This document shows positions 25,172 to 33,666 of a stretch of DNA of 36,347 nt, piece after piece. The notes beneath the pieces are model-generated. The model was not told the DNA's origin, did not search any database, and was given only the letters and a program-made list of their open reading frames with translations. The translations under genes and the position numbers were made by a program. Numbering within the stretch: position 1 is the stretch's first letter; each line of letters starts with the position of its first letter. The DNA lies in NCBI GenBank assembly GCA_022844045.1, contig JALHMM010000068.1, positions 1 through 36,347 of the forward strand. The letters run 5' to 3'. The DNA comes from Reyranellaceae bacterium (GTDB taxonomy: Bacteria; Pseudomonadota; Alphaproteobacteria; Reyranellales; Reyranellaceae).

Positions 25172-26374
25172 TCAGCGCAGCGCGGCGCAGGCGCGCTGGA
25201 TGCGGCGCCCGGCTTCCTCGAGCAGATCCGTCGCGGTGGCGTAGGAGATGCGGAAGGCCGGGCCCATGCCGAAGGCCGAGCCCTGCACCACCGACAGCCC
25301 CTCGGCCTCGAGCAGGTAGTTCACGAAGTCGGTGTCGTCGCCGATCGTCTTGCCATCAGGCGTTTTCTTGCCGATCGTGCCGGCGCAGGACGGGTAGACG
25401 TAGAACGCGCCTTCTGGCCGCGGGCATTTGATGCCGGTGGCCTGGTTCAGCATCGACACGATCAGGTCGCGGCGCTGCCGGAAGACGGCGTTGTTCTTCG
25501 GGATGAAATCGGTCGGCCCATTGAGCGCCGCCACCGACGCGGCCTGGCTGATCGAGCTGGCGTTCGACGTGCTCTGCGACTGGATCGTGATCATGGCGTT
25601 GATCAGCGCCTGCGGTCCGGCGGCGTAACCGATGCGCCAGCCGGTCATGCAATACGCCTTCGACACACCGTTCATGGTCAAGGTGCGGTCGAACAGACCG
25701 GGCTCGATCTCGGCGGGCGTCGAGAAGACGAAGTCGTCGTAGACCAGCTTCTCGTACATGTCGTCGGTCAGCACCCAGACATGCGGATGCTTCAGCAGCA
25801 CGTCGCACAGCGCGCGCAGCTCGGCCTTCGAGTAGGCGGCGCCCGTCGGGTTCGACGGCGAGTTCAGGATCAGCCACTTGGTGCGCGGCGTGATGGCGCG
25901 CTCGAGATCCTCGGGCTGCAGCTTGAAGCCCCTGGACTCCGGGCACTTCACGATCACCGGCGTGCCGTCGGCGACCGCGACCATCTCCGGATAGGACACC
26001 CAGTAGGGCGCCGGCACGATCACCTCGTCGCCGGTGTTGAGCGTCGCCAGCATGGCGTTGAAGATGATCTGCTTGCCGCCGTTGGTGACCAGGGTCTGCG
26101 AGACTTTGTAGTCCAGACCGTGGTCGCGCTTGAACTTGTCGACGATCGCCTGACGCAGCGCCGGCGTGCCGGCGATCGCGGTGTAGCGCGTGTCGTTCTC
26201 GCGGATCGCCTTGTAGGCGGCTTCCTTGATGTGGTCGGGCGTCGGGAAATCCGGCTCGCCGGCCGCCAGCCCGATCACATCCTTGCCTGCCGCTTTCATC
26301 TCGAGGAACTTGCCCTGCGCGGCGTTCGTGGGAGACGGCTTGATGCGGCTGAGACGGTCGGCGATGAAGGCCAT
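25172..26374 (-). CDS. aspC: Class I pyridoxal-phosphate aminotransferase (aspartate type)
   Basis: A 400-residue protein of the AspAT subgroup 1-beta. Features include VIGLAAGEPDFPTPDHIKEA, RYTAIAGTPALRQAI, TNGGKQIIFN, SNPTGAAYSKAELRAL, DDMYEKLVYDDF, the PLP Lys in NGVSKAYCMTGWRIGYAAGP, and FRISYATATD, whose Arg binds the substrate alpha-carboxylate. It interconverts aspartate and oxaloacetate and in many alphaproteobacteria also accepts prephenate or aromatic substrates. The ATG at 26374 gives the usual start MAFIADRLSRIKPSPT. The cyclase stop lies 158 bp upstream on the same strand. Confidence 0.93.
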   Translation of the reverse strand: MAFIADRLSRIKPSPTNAAQGKFLEMKAAGKDVIGLAAGEPDFPTPDHIKEAAYKAIRENDTRYTAIAGTPALRQAIVDKFKRDHGLDYKVSQTLVTNGGKQIIFNAMLATLNTGDEVIVPAPYWVSYPEMVAVADGTPVIVKCPESRGFKLQPEDLERAITPRTKWLILNSPSNPTGAAYSKAELRALCDVLLKHPHVWVLTDDMYEKLVYDDFVFSTPAEIEPGLFDRTLTMNGVSKAYCMTGWRIGYAAGPQALINAMITIQSQSTSNASSISQAASVAALNGPTDFIPKNNAVFRQRRDLIVSMLNQATGIKCPRPEGAFYVYPSCAGTIGKKTPDGKTIGDDTDFVNYLLEAEGLSVVQGSAFGMGPAFRISYATATDLLEEAGRRIQRACAALR

Positions 26375-26532
26375 GGCTGGGGCTTCCCGGAAGTCGCCCG
26401 GTAACCGCCGGGCGCGCGCCCGATTTTGGGCGGCGCAACCTAATGGCAGGCGCCCCAGCCCGCAAGGCGGGGTCGAGGAAATCTTGTCCGCGCACAATCC
26501 GGCGTTCTTCGCCTGGCCGAGGGGTGTCGGCG

Positions 26533-27738
26533 TCACGCCGTGGGATCGAGCGTGAACAGCTCCTGCGGCCGGGTCACGCCACGCAGGGCGTAACGGCCGA
26601 GCGACACCAGGCGATCGCGCTTGCCGCCGCAGGCCTGAGCGAAGGCCGACGAGACGATGATTCGCTGATCGATCGAGCGTGACAGCGCGGCCATGCGGCT
26701 GGCCTCGTTCACGGCCGGGCCGAGCACAGTGAAGTCGAGTCGGGAGCGGCCGCCGAAATTGCCATAGAGCAGCTCGCCCTCGTGCAGTGCGAGATAGAGA
26801 TCGGTGGTCGGCAGTCCGTCGGCGCCGCGTTTGGCGCTGAGCGCGATGGCCGCGTCGATTGCCTCGCGTGCCGCCTTCAGCGCGTGGCCGCAGGCGTTTT
26901 CCATGCGCTCGCCCGGGAAGATCGCGAGCATGCCGTCGCCCATGAACTTCAGCACGTTGCCGCCATGCGCATCCAGCGTGTCGACGATGATGCCGGCGTA
27001 GTCGTTGAGCAGGCCGAGAAGCAGATGACGATCGATGGTGTCGGCGACGCGGGTGAAGCCCGAGAGATCGCTGAACCAGATGACCGCGCGGATGCTCTCG
27101 GCACGGCCGCGCTCGATATTGCCCGCCAGCACCCGCTTCGCCGCGTCCTCGCCGAGATAGGTGCCGAGCAAGGTACGCGTCGTGACGTGCAGGATGTTGC
27201 GATTGAAGGTGAGCGCCAGCGGCTTCTGGATGCTCTCGATCATCGTCATTTGGGCGTTGCCGAAGCCCCCGGGTGCGTCGGTCAACCAGGAGCTGATCAT
27301 GCCGTCCATCGCCGCCAGAGTGGCGCCGTCGCCGTAGCTCACGGCGAAGGCGGCGTACTCGGTGGCGCCCTCGCGAGCGAAGCGGTCGAGCAGCGGAAAC
27401 TCGCCGGTCGGCGCGCTGTCGCCCAGCTTGCGGCGCAGCGACTTCTCGCCATTGATCAACATGTGGCGGAACGGACTCTGAAGCCAATCCGGTCCGTCCT
27501 CCTCGAACGCGCCGCGGTCGAGCATCGTCATCTCGACGCCGCGTTCGCGGGTCCAGTGGAAGCTTCGCGAATCGACGGTCGGATGGAGCACGTCGGACCC
27601 AAGATTGATGCGCTTGAGGCTCGCGCCATGGCCGTTGAGCCTGTCGGCGAGCGCTGGCAGGAATTGCTTGATCGGCGTGCCATTGAGGCCCTGGTCGATC
27701 AGCCAGTCGGTCATCTCGCGTGCGTCGTCGGCGCTCAT
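26533..27738 (-). CDS. Class III adenylate/guanylate cyclase
   Basis: A 401-residue protein with an N-terminal regulatory region (MTDWLIDQGLNG, then NLGSDVLHPTVDSRSFHWTR) and a C-terminal cyclase homology domain. Metal-binding Asp lies in FSDLSGFTRV (~224), base-contact Lys in NVLKFMGDGMLAIFP (~264) with the second Asp at ~268, and transition-state Asn and Arg in LGPAVNEASRM. All key residues are present, so the enzyme should be active on ATP, or on GTP if the base pocket differs. The ATG at 27738 is chosen because it gives the family's normal N-terminus; earlier ATGs (27828, 27858) run into the opposite gene. No membrane helix is seen. Confidence 0.88.
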   Translation of the reverse strand: MSADDAREMTDWLIDQGLNGTPIKQFLPALADRLNGHGASLKRINLGSDVLHPTVDSRSFHWTRERGVEMTMLDRGAFEEDGPDWLQSPFRHMLINGEKSLRRKLGDSAPTGEFPLLDRFAREGATEYAAFAVSYGDGATLAAMDGMISSWLTDAPGGFGNAQMTMIESIQKPLALTFNRNILHVTTRTLLGTYLGEDAAKRVLAGNIERGRAESIRAVIWFSDLSGFTRVADTIDRHLLLGLLNDYAGIIVDTLDAHGGNVLKFMGDGMLAIFPGERMENACGHALKAAREAIDAAIALSAKRGADGLPTTDLYLALHEGELLYGNFGGRSRLDFTVLGPAVNEASRMAALSRSIDQRIIVSSAFAQACGGKRDRLVSLGRYALRGVTRPQELFTLDPTA

Positions 27739-27850
27739 GGGCTTCCAGATGGGGAGCCAGGCGGCGATTGTGTAGGCCGATCTTCGGAGTGCTTGCCCCG
27801 TTCGTCGGCTGGCCGCAGGATCGGCCATCAGCGTCGCGCCGGAGATAGGG

Positions 27851-28177
27851 ATGGTCAATCGATTCGCCGCTATGGTGCTGCTACTCGGTCCGCTGGGCTC
27901 GGCCTCGGCGCTCGCCCAGGATCCAGTTCCCGTGCAGCGCGGCCGCGCGGTGGCGGAGAGCCGGTGCGCCGCCTGTCACGCGGTGCGGGCGGGCGAGACC
28001 ACCTCGCCTGTCGCCGCCGCGGCCAGCTTCACGCGCGTCGCGGCGACGCCCGGCATGACGGAGCTGGCGCTGCAGGCGATGCTGCAGACCTCGCATCGGA
28101 CGATGCCGAACCTGATCCTCGACGCCGACGAGATGCGCGATGTCATCGCCTACATCCTGAGCCTCGCGAAGCGCTAG
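27851..28177 (+). CDS. Small exported c-type cytochrome
   Basis: A 108-residue protein with a Sec signal (MVNRFAAMVLLLGPLGSASA, cleavage near LAQ-D) and one haem-binding motif CAACH at 39-43. The likely distal ligand is Met in SHRTMPNLIL, and the C-terminal helix is DEMRDVIAYILSLAKR, as in class I cytochromes c. It should be a periplasmic electron carrier or a subunit of a dehydrogenase; no partner is encoded nearby. GGAGATAGGG precedes ATG 27851. It is divergent from the cyclase gene and ends three bases before the transglutaminase-like stop. Confidence 0.88.
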   Translation: MVNRFAAMVLLLGPLGSASALAQDPVPVQRGRAVAESRCAACHAVRAGETTSPVAAAASFTRVAATPGMTELALQAMLQTSHRTMPNLILDADEMRDVIAYILSLAKR

Positions 28178-28180
28178 GCC

Positions 28181-28996
28181 TCAGTCGGCGCGCCGCACCT
28201 CGACACGCACCGTCATCTCTGCCTCGGACGCGCCGGTGCGCCGGCCGGTGACCGGCGCGGCCTCCGTGTAGTCGAGACCGACAGCGAGCTTGAGGTAATC
28301 GCCTGTCGGCGACAGGCCGCTGGCCGGATCGAATCCGACCCAGCCGAGATCGGGCACATGGGCCTCGGCCCAGGCATGGCTGGCGCCGGCGACCGGCGGG
28401 TCGGCGTCGATGCGCTTGTAGCCGCTGACATAGCGCGCCGGGATTCCGAGACGACGGCAGCAGGCGATGAAGGCGTGCGACTGGTCCTGGCGGACGCCCT
28501 CGCCGCGGCGCAGGGCCTCGAGCGCCGTGGTGTCGACGGTCGAGCTGCCGAGCTTGTAGGCGATGCGCGCGCGGATGCGATACATGATCTCGTGCAGCAG
28601 CGGCACGCGACCCTGGATATCGGCAACGCGCGGCGTCAGGTCGCCGACGACAGGGTCGATCGAGGCATCGTGCCTGGCCATGCCGGTGTTGCGCAGCCAG
28701 AACGACGGCGGTAGCGGATCCGGGCCGGGGTAACGCTGCCAGCCGCGATCATCTGTGCAGGCATACTCGCCATGCGCCACCAGCTCGATCTCGCGATGCG
28801 GGGTGGTCAGCGAGAAGGTACTGACGGCGTTGCCGTGGCCGTCGGTCCAGTCGAGCCGCTTGCCCGGTCCGCGCACGGTCCAGGAGAGGATGCGTTGACC
28901 CTCGGCCGGCTTGGGCGTGAGTCGCGTGTCGTCGATCGAGTAGCGCACCGGCTCGGCGAAGCGGAACTTGGTGACGTGTGTGACGGCGAGGCGCAT
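28181..28996 (-). CDS. Transglutaminase-like protein with Cys replaced by Arg
   Basis: A 271-residue protein with an N-terminal beta-sandwich (MRLAVTHVTKFRFAEPVRYS) and a transglutaminase core. The core reads GEGVRQDQSHAFIACCRRLG, IPARYVSGY, SHAWAEAHVPDLGWVGFDP. His207 and Asp223 of the papain-like triad are in place, but the residue after G-V, normally the catalytic Cys, is Arg169 (codon CGC at 28492-28490). Two Cys (179-180) lie ten residues on but not at the expected site. As written the protein should not be a standard thiol enzyme. It begins four bases after the alpha-E gene stop and is third in the ATP-grasp/alpha-E/transglutaminase operon. Confidence 0.85.
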   Translation of the reverse strand: MRLAVTHVTKFRFAEPVRYSIDDTRLTPKPAEGQRILSWTVRGPGKRLDWTDGHGNAVSTFSLTTPHREIELVAHGEYACTDDRGWQRYPGPDPLPPSFWLRNTGMARHDASIDPVVGDLTPRVADIQGRVPLLHEIMYRIRARIAYKLGSSTVDTTALEALRRGEGVRQDQSHAFIACCRRLGIPARYVSGYKRIDADPPVAGASHAWAEAHVPDLGWVGFDPASGLSPTGDYLKLAVGLDYTEAAPVTGRRTGASEAEMTVRVEVRRAD

Positions 28997-29000
28997 GGCG

Positions 29001-29930
29001 TCAATCCAGCAGGAACTGGCGGCCGATCTCGGACGACAAGGTGTCGAGACGCTCGCGCAGGTCTTCGAGGAAGTCGCGCAGGCCGGCTTCGAAGATCTCG
29101 TCGATGAGGCCATAGCGTAGCGCGGCATGCAGCGCGCCGGCCTGGCGATCGGCCTCGCCGCGACTGCCGTACAGTTCGGCCAGCTCGCACATGCTGAGAT
29201 CGAGCTGCCACAGGCAGTGATGGATCGAGCGTGGCAGGTCGCGGCGCAGGATCATCAGCTCGGCGACGCGCCTGGGCTCGATGCGCGCGCGATAGACGCG
29301 GCGATAGGTGCGCAGCGCGCCGATGCAGGTGAGGATCTCCGACCAGCCGTAATAGTCGACGCCGCCGCGCGCCTCGGGCGCGCCATCGGGTTGCAGGCGG
29401 TGGTACTTCACGTCGAGGATGCGGATGGTGTTGTCGGCGCGCTCCAGATAGGTGCCCAGCGACAGAAAGTTCCAGGCTTGGTCGCGCAACAGGGTCGATT
29501 GGGCCGCGCCGGCGATCATCACAGTCTGCTTCTTCACCGTCTCGACGAAGGCGCCGCGGTCGACACCGCGCCGCCGTCGCGCGATCGCCGAGACCTCGAG
29601 CCACAGTCCGTTGAGGCTCTCCCACACGTCGGTGGTGAGGTTGTTGCGCTCGGCACGGGCGTTGTCGCGCGCGGCGCGCACCGAGTTGATCACGCTCGAG
29701 GGGTTCTCGACGTTGAGCGTCATGAAGTCGATCAGCTGTGGCAACTCGCCATCAGGATGAATCGTCTCGAAGGCCTCGGCCAGGCCGTACATCTCGGCGA
29801 CATCGAAAGCCTCGGTCTTGCTCGACTGCAGCGCCGTGCGCTGCGTCGCCTCGAGCAGGCGCGCCATGTTCTCGGCGCGCTGCAGATAGCGGCCCATCCA
29901 GTACAGGTTTTTGGCGGTGCTGCTCAGCAT
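29001..29930 (-). CDS. Alpha-E domain protein (DUF403)
   Basis: A 309-residue all-helical protein typical of the alpha-E family. It starts MLSSTAKNLYWMGRYLQRAE, then has the repeated pattern LRDQAWNFLSLGTYLERADN with TIRILDVKYH, and ends in RERLDTLSSEIGRQFLLD. The recurring R-A-E/D-N motifs (R-A-E-N, R-A-D-N) are family hallmarks. The family has no proven activity; comparative work on ATP-grasp systems predicts a role in making or modifying peptides. It starts 13 bases after the ATP-grasp gene and ends four bases before the transglutaminase-like gene. Confidence 0.9.
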   Translation of the reverse strand: MLSSTAKNLYWMGRYLQRAENMARLLEATQRTALQSSKTEAFDVAEMYGLAEAFETIHPDGELPQLIDFMTLNVENPSSVINSVRAARDNARAERNNLTTDVWESLNGLWLEVSAIARRRRGVDRGAFVETVKKQTVMIAGAAQSTLLRDQAWNFLSLGTYLERADNTIRILDVKYHRLQPDGAPEARGGVDYYGWSEILTCIGALRTYRRVYRARIEPRRVAELMILRRDLPRSIHHCLWQLDLSMCELAELYGSRGEADRQAGALHAALRYGLIDEIFEAGLRDFLEDLRERLDTLSSEIGRQFLLD

Positions 29931-29943
29931 GGCGCGGCCGCCC

Positions 29944-31410
29944 TCACGACTGGCTTTGCGTCTGCGACTGGGCCGACTGGGCGGCCGGGCCGTTCGGGCC
30001 CAGCACCCAGGTATCCTTGGTGCCGCCGCCCTGGCTGGAATTCACCACCAGCGAGCCGTCCTTCAGCGCGACGCGCGTGAGCCCGCCCGGCACGATGGTG
30101 ACGTCCTTGCCCGACAGCACGAAGGGCCGCAGATCGACATGGCGCGGCGCCACGCCCTGGTTGACGAAGGTCGGGCAGGTGCTGAGTGCCAGTGTCGGCT
30201 GGGCGATGTAGTTGTGGGGATGCGTGACGATCTGGGCGCGGAACGCCTCGATCTCCGCCTTGGTCGAGGTCGGACCCACCAGCATGCCCTTGCCGCCGGA
30301 GCCGTGGACCTCCTTGACCACCAGCTCGGGCAGGCGGTCGAGGATGTACTTCAGGTCGTCGGGCCGATCGCCGCGATGCGTCGGCACGTTCTGCAGGATC
30401 GGCTCCTCGCCCAGGTAGAAGCGGATCATGTCGGGGACGTAGACATACGTCGATTTGTCGTCGGCCACGCCGTTGCCGATGGCGTTGACGACGTTGACCC
30501 GCCGCGCGCGCAAGGCGCCGATCAGGCCGGGTAGCCCCAGCATCGAATCGGGTCGGAAGGCCAGCGGATCGAGGAAAGCGTCGTCGATCCGGCGATAGAT
30601 TACGTCGACGCGCTGCGGGCCGCGCGGCGTACGCATGTAGACCCGGCCTTCGTCGACGAACAGATCGGTGCCCTCGGCCAGCTCGATGCCCATCTCGTCG
30701 GCGAGGAAGGCGTGCTCGAAATACGCGCTGTTGAACTGGCCAGGCGTCAGCAGCACGACATTGGGCTCGGCCTCGTCGCTGAACGACACCGAGCGCAGCG
30801 TGGCGAGCAGCTCCTCGGTGTAGTTGGCGACCGGCAGCACGCCCATGGAGGCGAACAGCTCGGGCGCCAGCCGCATCATCACCTCGCGGTTCTCCAGCAC
30901 GTAGGAGACGCCCGAGGGCGTGCGCACGTTGTCTTCCAGCACGAAGAAGTCGCGCTCGCCTACGCGCACGATGTCGATGCCGGCGATATGGCAATGCACG
31001 CCGCCGGGCAACTCGAGATCCTGCGCCAGCGGCACGAACTCGGCGTTGAGCAGCAGCTGGCGCTCGGGGATCACCCCGGCGCGGCAGATCTGGCGCTCTC
31101 CATAGGCATCGGTGAGGAAGGCGTTGAGCGCCTTGACGCGCTGGGTCAGTCCGCGCTCGAGGTACTTCCACTCGTCGTAGGCGATGACGCGCGGGATGAT
31201 GTCGAAGGGGATCGTGGTCTCGTGCCCGTCAGCCGCGCCATAGGCGCCGAATGTGATGCCCTGCCGGCGGTAGAACAGGTCGACCTCGCCGCGCTTGGCT
31301 TCCAAAGTGGCCGCGGGCGTGTCGGCCAGCCACTGCGCCACGTCGCGGTAAGGGGCACGCACGCCGTCGGGCGCGGAGGTCATCTCGTCGAAGGCCTTGA
31401 TGCCCGCCAT
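29944..31410 (-). CDS. Circularly permuted type 2 ATP-grasp protein (DUF404/DUF407)
   Basis: A 488-residue protein with the family signature. Visible are RQGITFGAYG, PFDIIPRVIAYDEWKYLERG, RAGVIPERQLLLNAEFVP, FFVLEDNVRTPSGVSYVLEN, VVLLTPGQFNSAYFEHAFLA, the permuted metal/nucleotide region VVNAIGNGVADDKSTYVYVP, then LVVKEVHGSGGKGMLVGP and KDTWVLGPN. The fold predicts ATP-dependent formation of a peptide or amide bond. The tail (QSAQSQTQSQS) is a small Gln/Ser repeat and unlike the conserved core. The ATG at 31410 is chosen with GGGGAG about 11 bases upstream. It leads the three-gene operon; the proteasome-type protease found in some relatives is not next to it. Confidence 0.92.
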   Translation of the reverse strand: MAGIKAFDEMTSAPDGVRAPYRDVAQWLADTPAATLEAKRGEVDLFYRRQGITFGAYGAADGHETTIPFDIIPRVIAYDEWKYLERGLTQRVKALNAFLTDAYGERQICRAGVIPERQLLLNAEFVPLAQDLELPGGVHCHIAGIDIVRVGERDFFVLEDNVRTPSGVSYVLENREVMMRLAPELFASMGVLPVANYTEELLATLRSVSFSDEAEPNVVLLTPGQFNSAYFEHAFLADEMGIELAEGTDLFVDEGRVYMRTPRGPQRVDVIYRRIDDAFLDPLAFRPDSMLGLPGLIGALRARRVNVVNAIGNGVADDKSTYVYVPDMIRFYLGEEPILQNVPTHRGDRPDDLKYILDRLPELVVKEVHGSGGKGMLVGPTSTKAEIEAFRAQIVTHPHNYIAQPTLALSTCPTFVNQGVAPRHVDLRPFVLSGKDVTIVPGGLTRVALKDGSLVVNSSQGGGTKDTWVLGPNGPAAQSAQSQTQSQS

Positions 31411-31554
31411 GCGGTTCGCTCTCCCCAACGTGCCCGAAGGCCATCCCAACCGATTCGTGCTCAAGATGGTAGCAAAAAACGCGCCAGCGATGCCGACTTG
31501 ACCATCCTACGTCAGGCGCCGCACGGTTCGCGGGCATCAGCGGAAGGAACGAGC

Positions 31555-32544
31555 ATGAAACAGGTCCAGTTGAGCGCCTACGGCGTGCCGGAGGAGGTCG
31601 CGCGTTGCGTCGAGGTGCCCGATGTCGGCGCGCCGGCCGCCGACGAGGTCGTGTTCGACGTGCTGCTCTTCCCCATCAACCCGGCCGATGTCTGGTTCTG
31701 TCGCGGCTCCTACCGCCTGAAGCCGCCGCTGCCGGCGACGCCCGGTGCGGAATGCGTCGGCCGAGTCGCGTCTGTGGGGTCGGCGGTGAGCCACGTGAAG
31801 CCGGGCGACCTCGTGATCAATCTGCAGCGCGAGAACTGGGCGCAGCGCCGGCGCGTGAAGGGCGGCGACGTGATCAGGCTGCCGGCCGGCATCGACCTGA
31901 AGCAGGCGGCGATGGTGCGCATCAATCCGCCCACCGCCGCGCTGATGCTGAGCGACTTTGTCGACCTGCGGCCGGGCGACTGGGTGATCCAGAACGTCGC
32001 CAATTCGGCCGTCGGCAAGCTGCTGATCCGCCTGGCCAGGGGCCGCGGCCTGCGCACGCTCAACGTGGTGCGCCGCGAATCGCTGTTCGCTGAGCTCAAG
32101 GCATTGGGTGCAGACGCCTGCGTCGTCGATGGGCCCGACCTGTGGCAGCGCGCCCGCGCGCTCACCGAGAACGCGCCGATCAAGCTGGGCATCGACGCGG
32201 TTGCAGGCGAGGCGACGGGTCGGCTCGGCAGCTGCGTCGCGGACGGCGGCGCGGTGTGCAACTACGGCTCGATGACCGGGCAGGATCCGATCATGAGCCG
32301 CTCCGACGTGATCTATCGCGGCGTGACGCTGACAGGGTTCATGCTCGGCCGCTTCCTGGCGAAACGGTCGATCGAGCAGGTGCGGGCGCTCTACGCCGAA
32401 CTGGCCGATCGCGTCGTATCGGGCGATCTCAGCGCGCCGGTCGAGAAGATCTACCCGATCGAGGACATCCAGGCGGCGCTGGTGCGCGCGCAGCAGGGCG
32501 AGCGCACCGGCAAGATTCTCGTCGCGCCCAACGGGCCGGTGTGA
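31555..32544 (+). CDS. MDR-family reductase, 2-enoyl thioester reductase (MECR)-like
   Basis: A 329-residue zinc-independent medium-chain dehydrogenase/reductase. The GroES-like part has VLLFPINPADVWFCRGSYRL and PGAECVGRVASVG; the nucleotide domain has VIQNVANSAVGKLLIRLA and LNVVRRE, the N-x-A-N-S-x-V-G pattern of MECR/ETR-type reductases. These reduce 2-enoyl thioesters with NADPH; bacterial relatives may act on quinones or enoyl-CoA, so the substrate is inference. GGAAGG precedes ATG 31555. The gene is convergent with the OmpA-like gene, seven bases apart, and divergent from the ATP-grasp gene. Confidence 0.85.
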   Translation: MKQVQLSAYGVPEEVARCVEVPDVGAPAADEVVFDVLLFPINPADVWFCRGSYRLKPPLPATPGAECVGRVASVGSAVSHVKPGDLVINLQRENWAQRRRVKGGDVIRLPAGIDLKQAAMVRINPPTAALMLSDFVDLRPGDWVIQNVANSAVGKLLIRLARGRGLRTLNVVRRESLFAELKALGADACVVDGPDLWQRARALTENAPIKLGIDAVAGEATGRLGSCVADGGAVCNYGSMTGQDPIMSRSDVIYRGVTLTGFMLGRFLAKRSIEQVRALYAELADRVVSGDLSAPVEKIYPIEDIQAALVRAQQGERTGKILVAPNGPV

Positions 32545-32551
32545 GCGGGCG

Positions 32552-33118
32552 CTACACCTCGTAGCCCCTGGCCTTCAGGCTCGCCTTCTGTTCCTCCATC
32601 ACGCGCTGGATTGTCATGTTCATCAGCAGGACCTCTACCATGCGGTACTGGCCGGGATCACCGTGCTTGGCGGCCGCCTCGGAGATCGCCGCGCCGGCGC
32701 CCATCACGCCCTGGCCGTTCATCTCGATGATCTGGCTCTTGGGCACCTTGCGCTTGGCGAGCTGATCCCATACGCGCTGAGCGCGCTTGAGCGACAGCCA
32801 GTCCAGCGTCTTCTTGTTCTTGCTCTCGAGCTTATCGGCGTTGCCGATGATCCATACGCGCCGCCAGGGGGAAACCGCCATGAACGCCGCAGCGTCGTCC
32901 AGCGCTGGTCCGTGATCGGCGCGCACATGCGCGTCGCCTTGGGCGAAGTCGAACAGCTTCAGCTTCACGCCACCGGGCACCTCCCACCACTGCACATGCG
33001 TTCCAAGTCGATTGGCGGACTCCACGAAACGGCGCGTCTCCTCGGCTTTGCTGAGTGACGGTGCCGAGTTGCCAGGCGTGTGGATGGGATTGATGCCGAT
33101 AGGCCTGTTGCGGAGCAT
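32552..33118 (-). CDS. Protein with a degenerate OmpA-like C-terminal domain
   Basis: A 188-residue protein. The C-terminal half resembles an OmpA-like peptidoglycan-binding fold (VWIIGNADKLESKNKKTLDW, then LSLKRAQRVWDQLAKRKVPK, and YRMVEVLLMN), with I-x-G-x-A-D near the usual G-H-T-D position. The N-terminal half (RNRPIGINPIHTPGNSAPSL, then WWEVPGGVKLKLFDFA) is not familiar. There is no signal peptide or lipobox, unusual for OmpA-like proteins. GGGGGA precedes ATG 33118. The gene stands alone. A cargo or module delivered by another route is one possibility, but nothing here shows it. Confidence 0.6.
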   Translation of the reverse strand: MLRNRPIGINPIHTPGNSAPSLSKAEETRRFVESANRLGTHVQWWEVPGGVKLKLFDFAQGDAHVRADHGPALDDAAAFMAVSPWRRVWIIGNADKLESKNKKTLDWLSLKRAQRVWDQLAKRKVPKSQIIEMNGQGVMGAGAAISEAAAKHGDPGQYRMVEVLLMNMTIQRVMEEQKASLKARGYEV

Positions 33119-33267
33119 GTTGGTTTCCCCCTGAAGCTTCCCCTACGCGTGCCAACATGCACGGCATCTGCGGCTGGTGCTGTTCCCCACGGCACAGGCC
33201 TTGGCAGCGCGGCTTCGGATGGCGATGATGCCGCCCGCAGGCGGGCTCACCGCCGGAGGAGGGATCG

Positions 33268-33666
33268 ATGCCGAAGGATCAGGTGCAGGACTACGCCTCG
33301 GAGGTCGCGGCGGTGGAGAGCACGCTGCAGACCTATTTCGACGGGCTTTATGAAGGCGACCCTGCCAAGCTCGGCGCCGCTTTCCATCCCTTCGCGCATC
33401 TCTACGCGGTGGGCGCCGATGGCAAGGCCACCGACACACCGCGCGAGGACTGGCTGAAGATGGTCGGCAGCCGGCCGTCGGCGAAGTCCAAGGGCGACGA
33501 GCGGCGCGATCGCATCGTGTCGATCGACTTCAACGGTCCCAACGCGGCCTTCGCCAAGGTCGAGTGCCAGCTGCCGCCGCGCTACTTCACCGACTATCTC
33601 ACGCTCTTGAAGATCGAGGGCCGCTGGCAGGTGATCGCCAAGGCCTATACCGCGGTGACGAAGTAG
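33268..33666 (+). CDS. NTF2-fold protein (SnoaL/lumazine-binding-like)
   Basis: A 132-residue protein of the NTF2-like fold. It shows the starting helix VAAVESTLQTYFDGLYEGDP, then LGAAFHPFAHLYAVGADG, DWLKMVGSRPSA and the final strands AFAKVECQLPPRYFTDYLTL, LKIEGRWQVIAKAYTAV. This is the pattern of the putative lumazine-binding/NTF2 group found as stand-alone proteins of unknown substrate. The strong GGAGGAGGG site before ATG 33268 suggests good expression. The stop codon ends one base before the convergent DUF3429 stop begins. Confidence 0.82.
   Translation: MPKDQVQDYASEVAAVESTLQTYFDGLYEGDPAKLGAAFHPFAHLYAVGADGKATDTPREDWLKMVGSRPSAKSKGDERRDRIVSIDFNGPNAAFAKVECQLPPRYFTDYLTLLKIEGRWQVIAKAYTAVTK

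Noticed and set aside
25172..27487. A single 771-residue fusion of aminotransferase and upstream sequence
   Set aside because: The aminotransferase has its own start at 26374; the upstream part of the frame is a shifted reading of the cyclase gene, which is clear in another frame.
27739..27858. Longer N-terminus for the cyclase from ATG 27858 or 27828
   Set aside because: It would overlap or abut the cytochrome start and adds a basic leader not expected in the family; 27738 gives the usual beginning.
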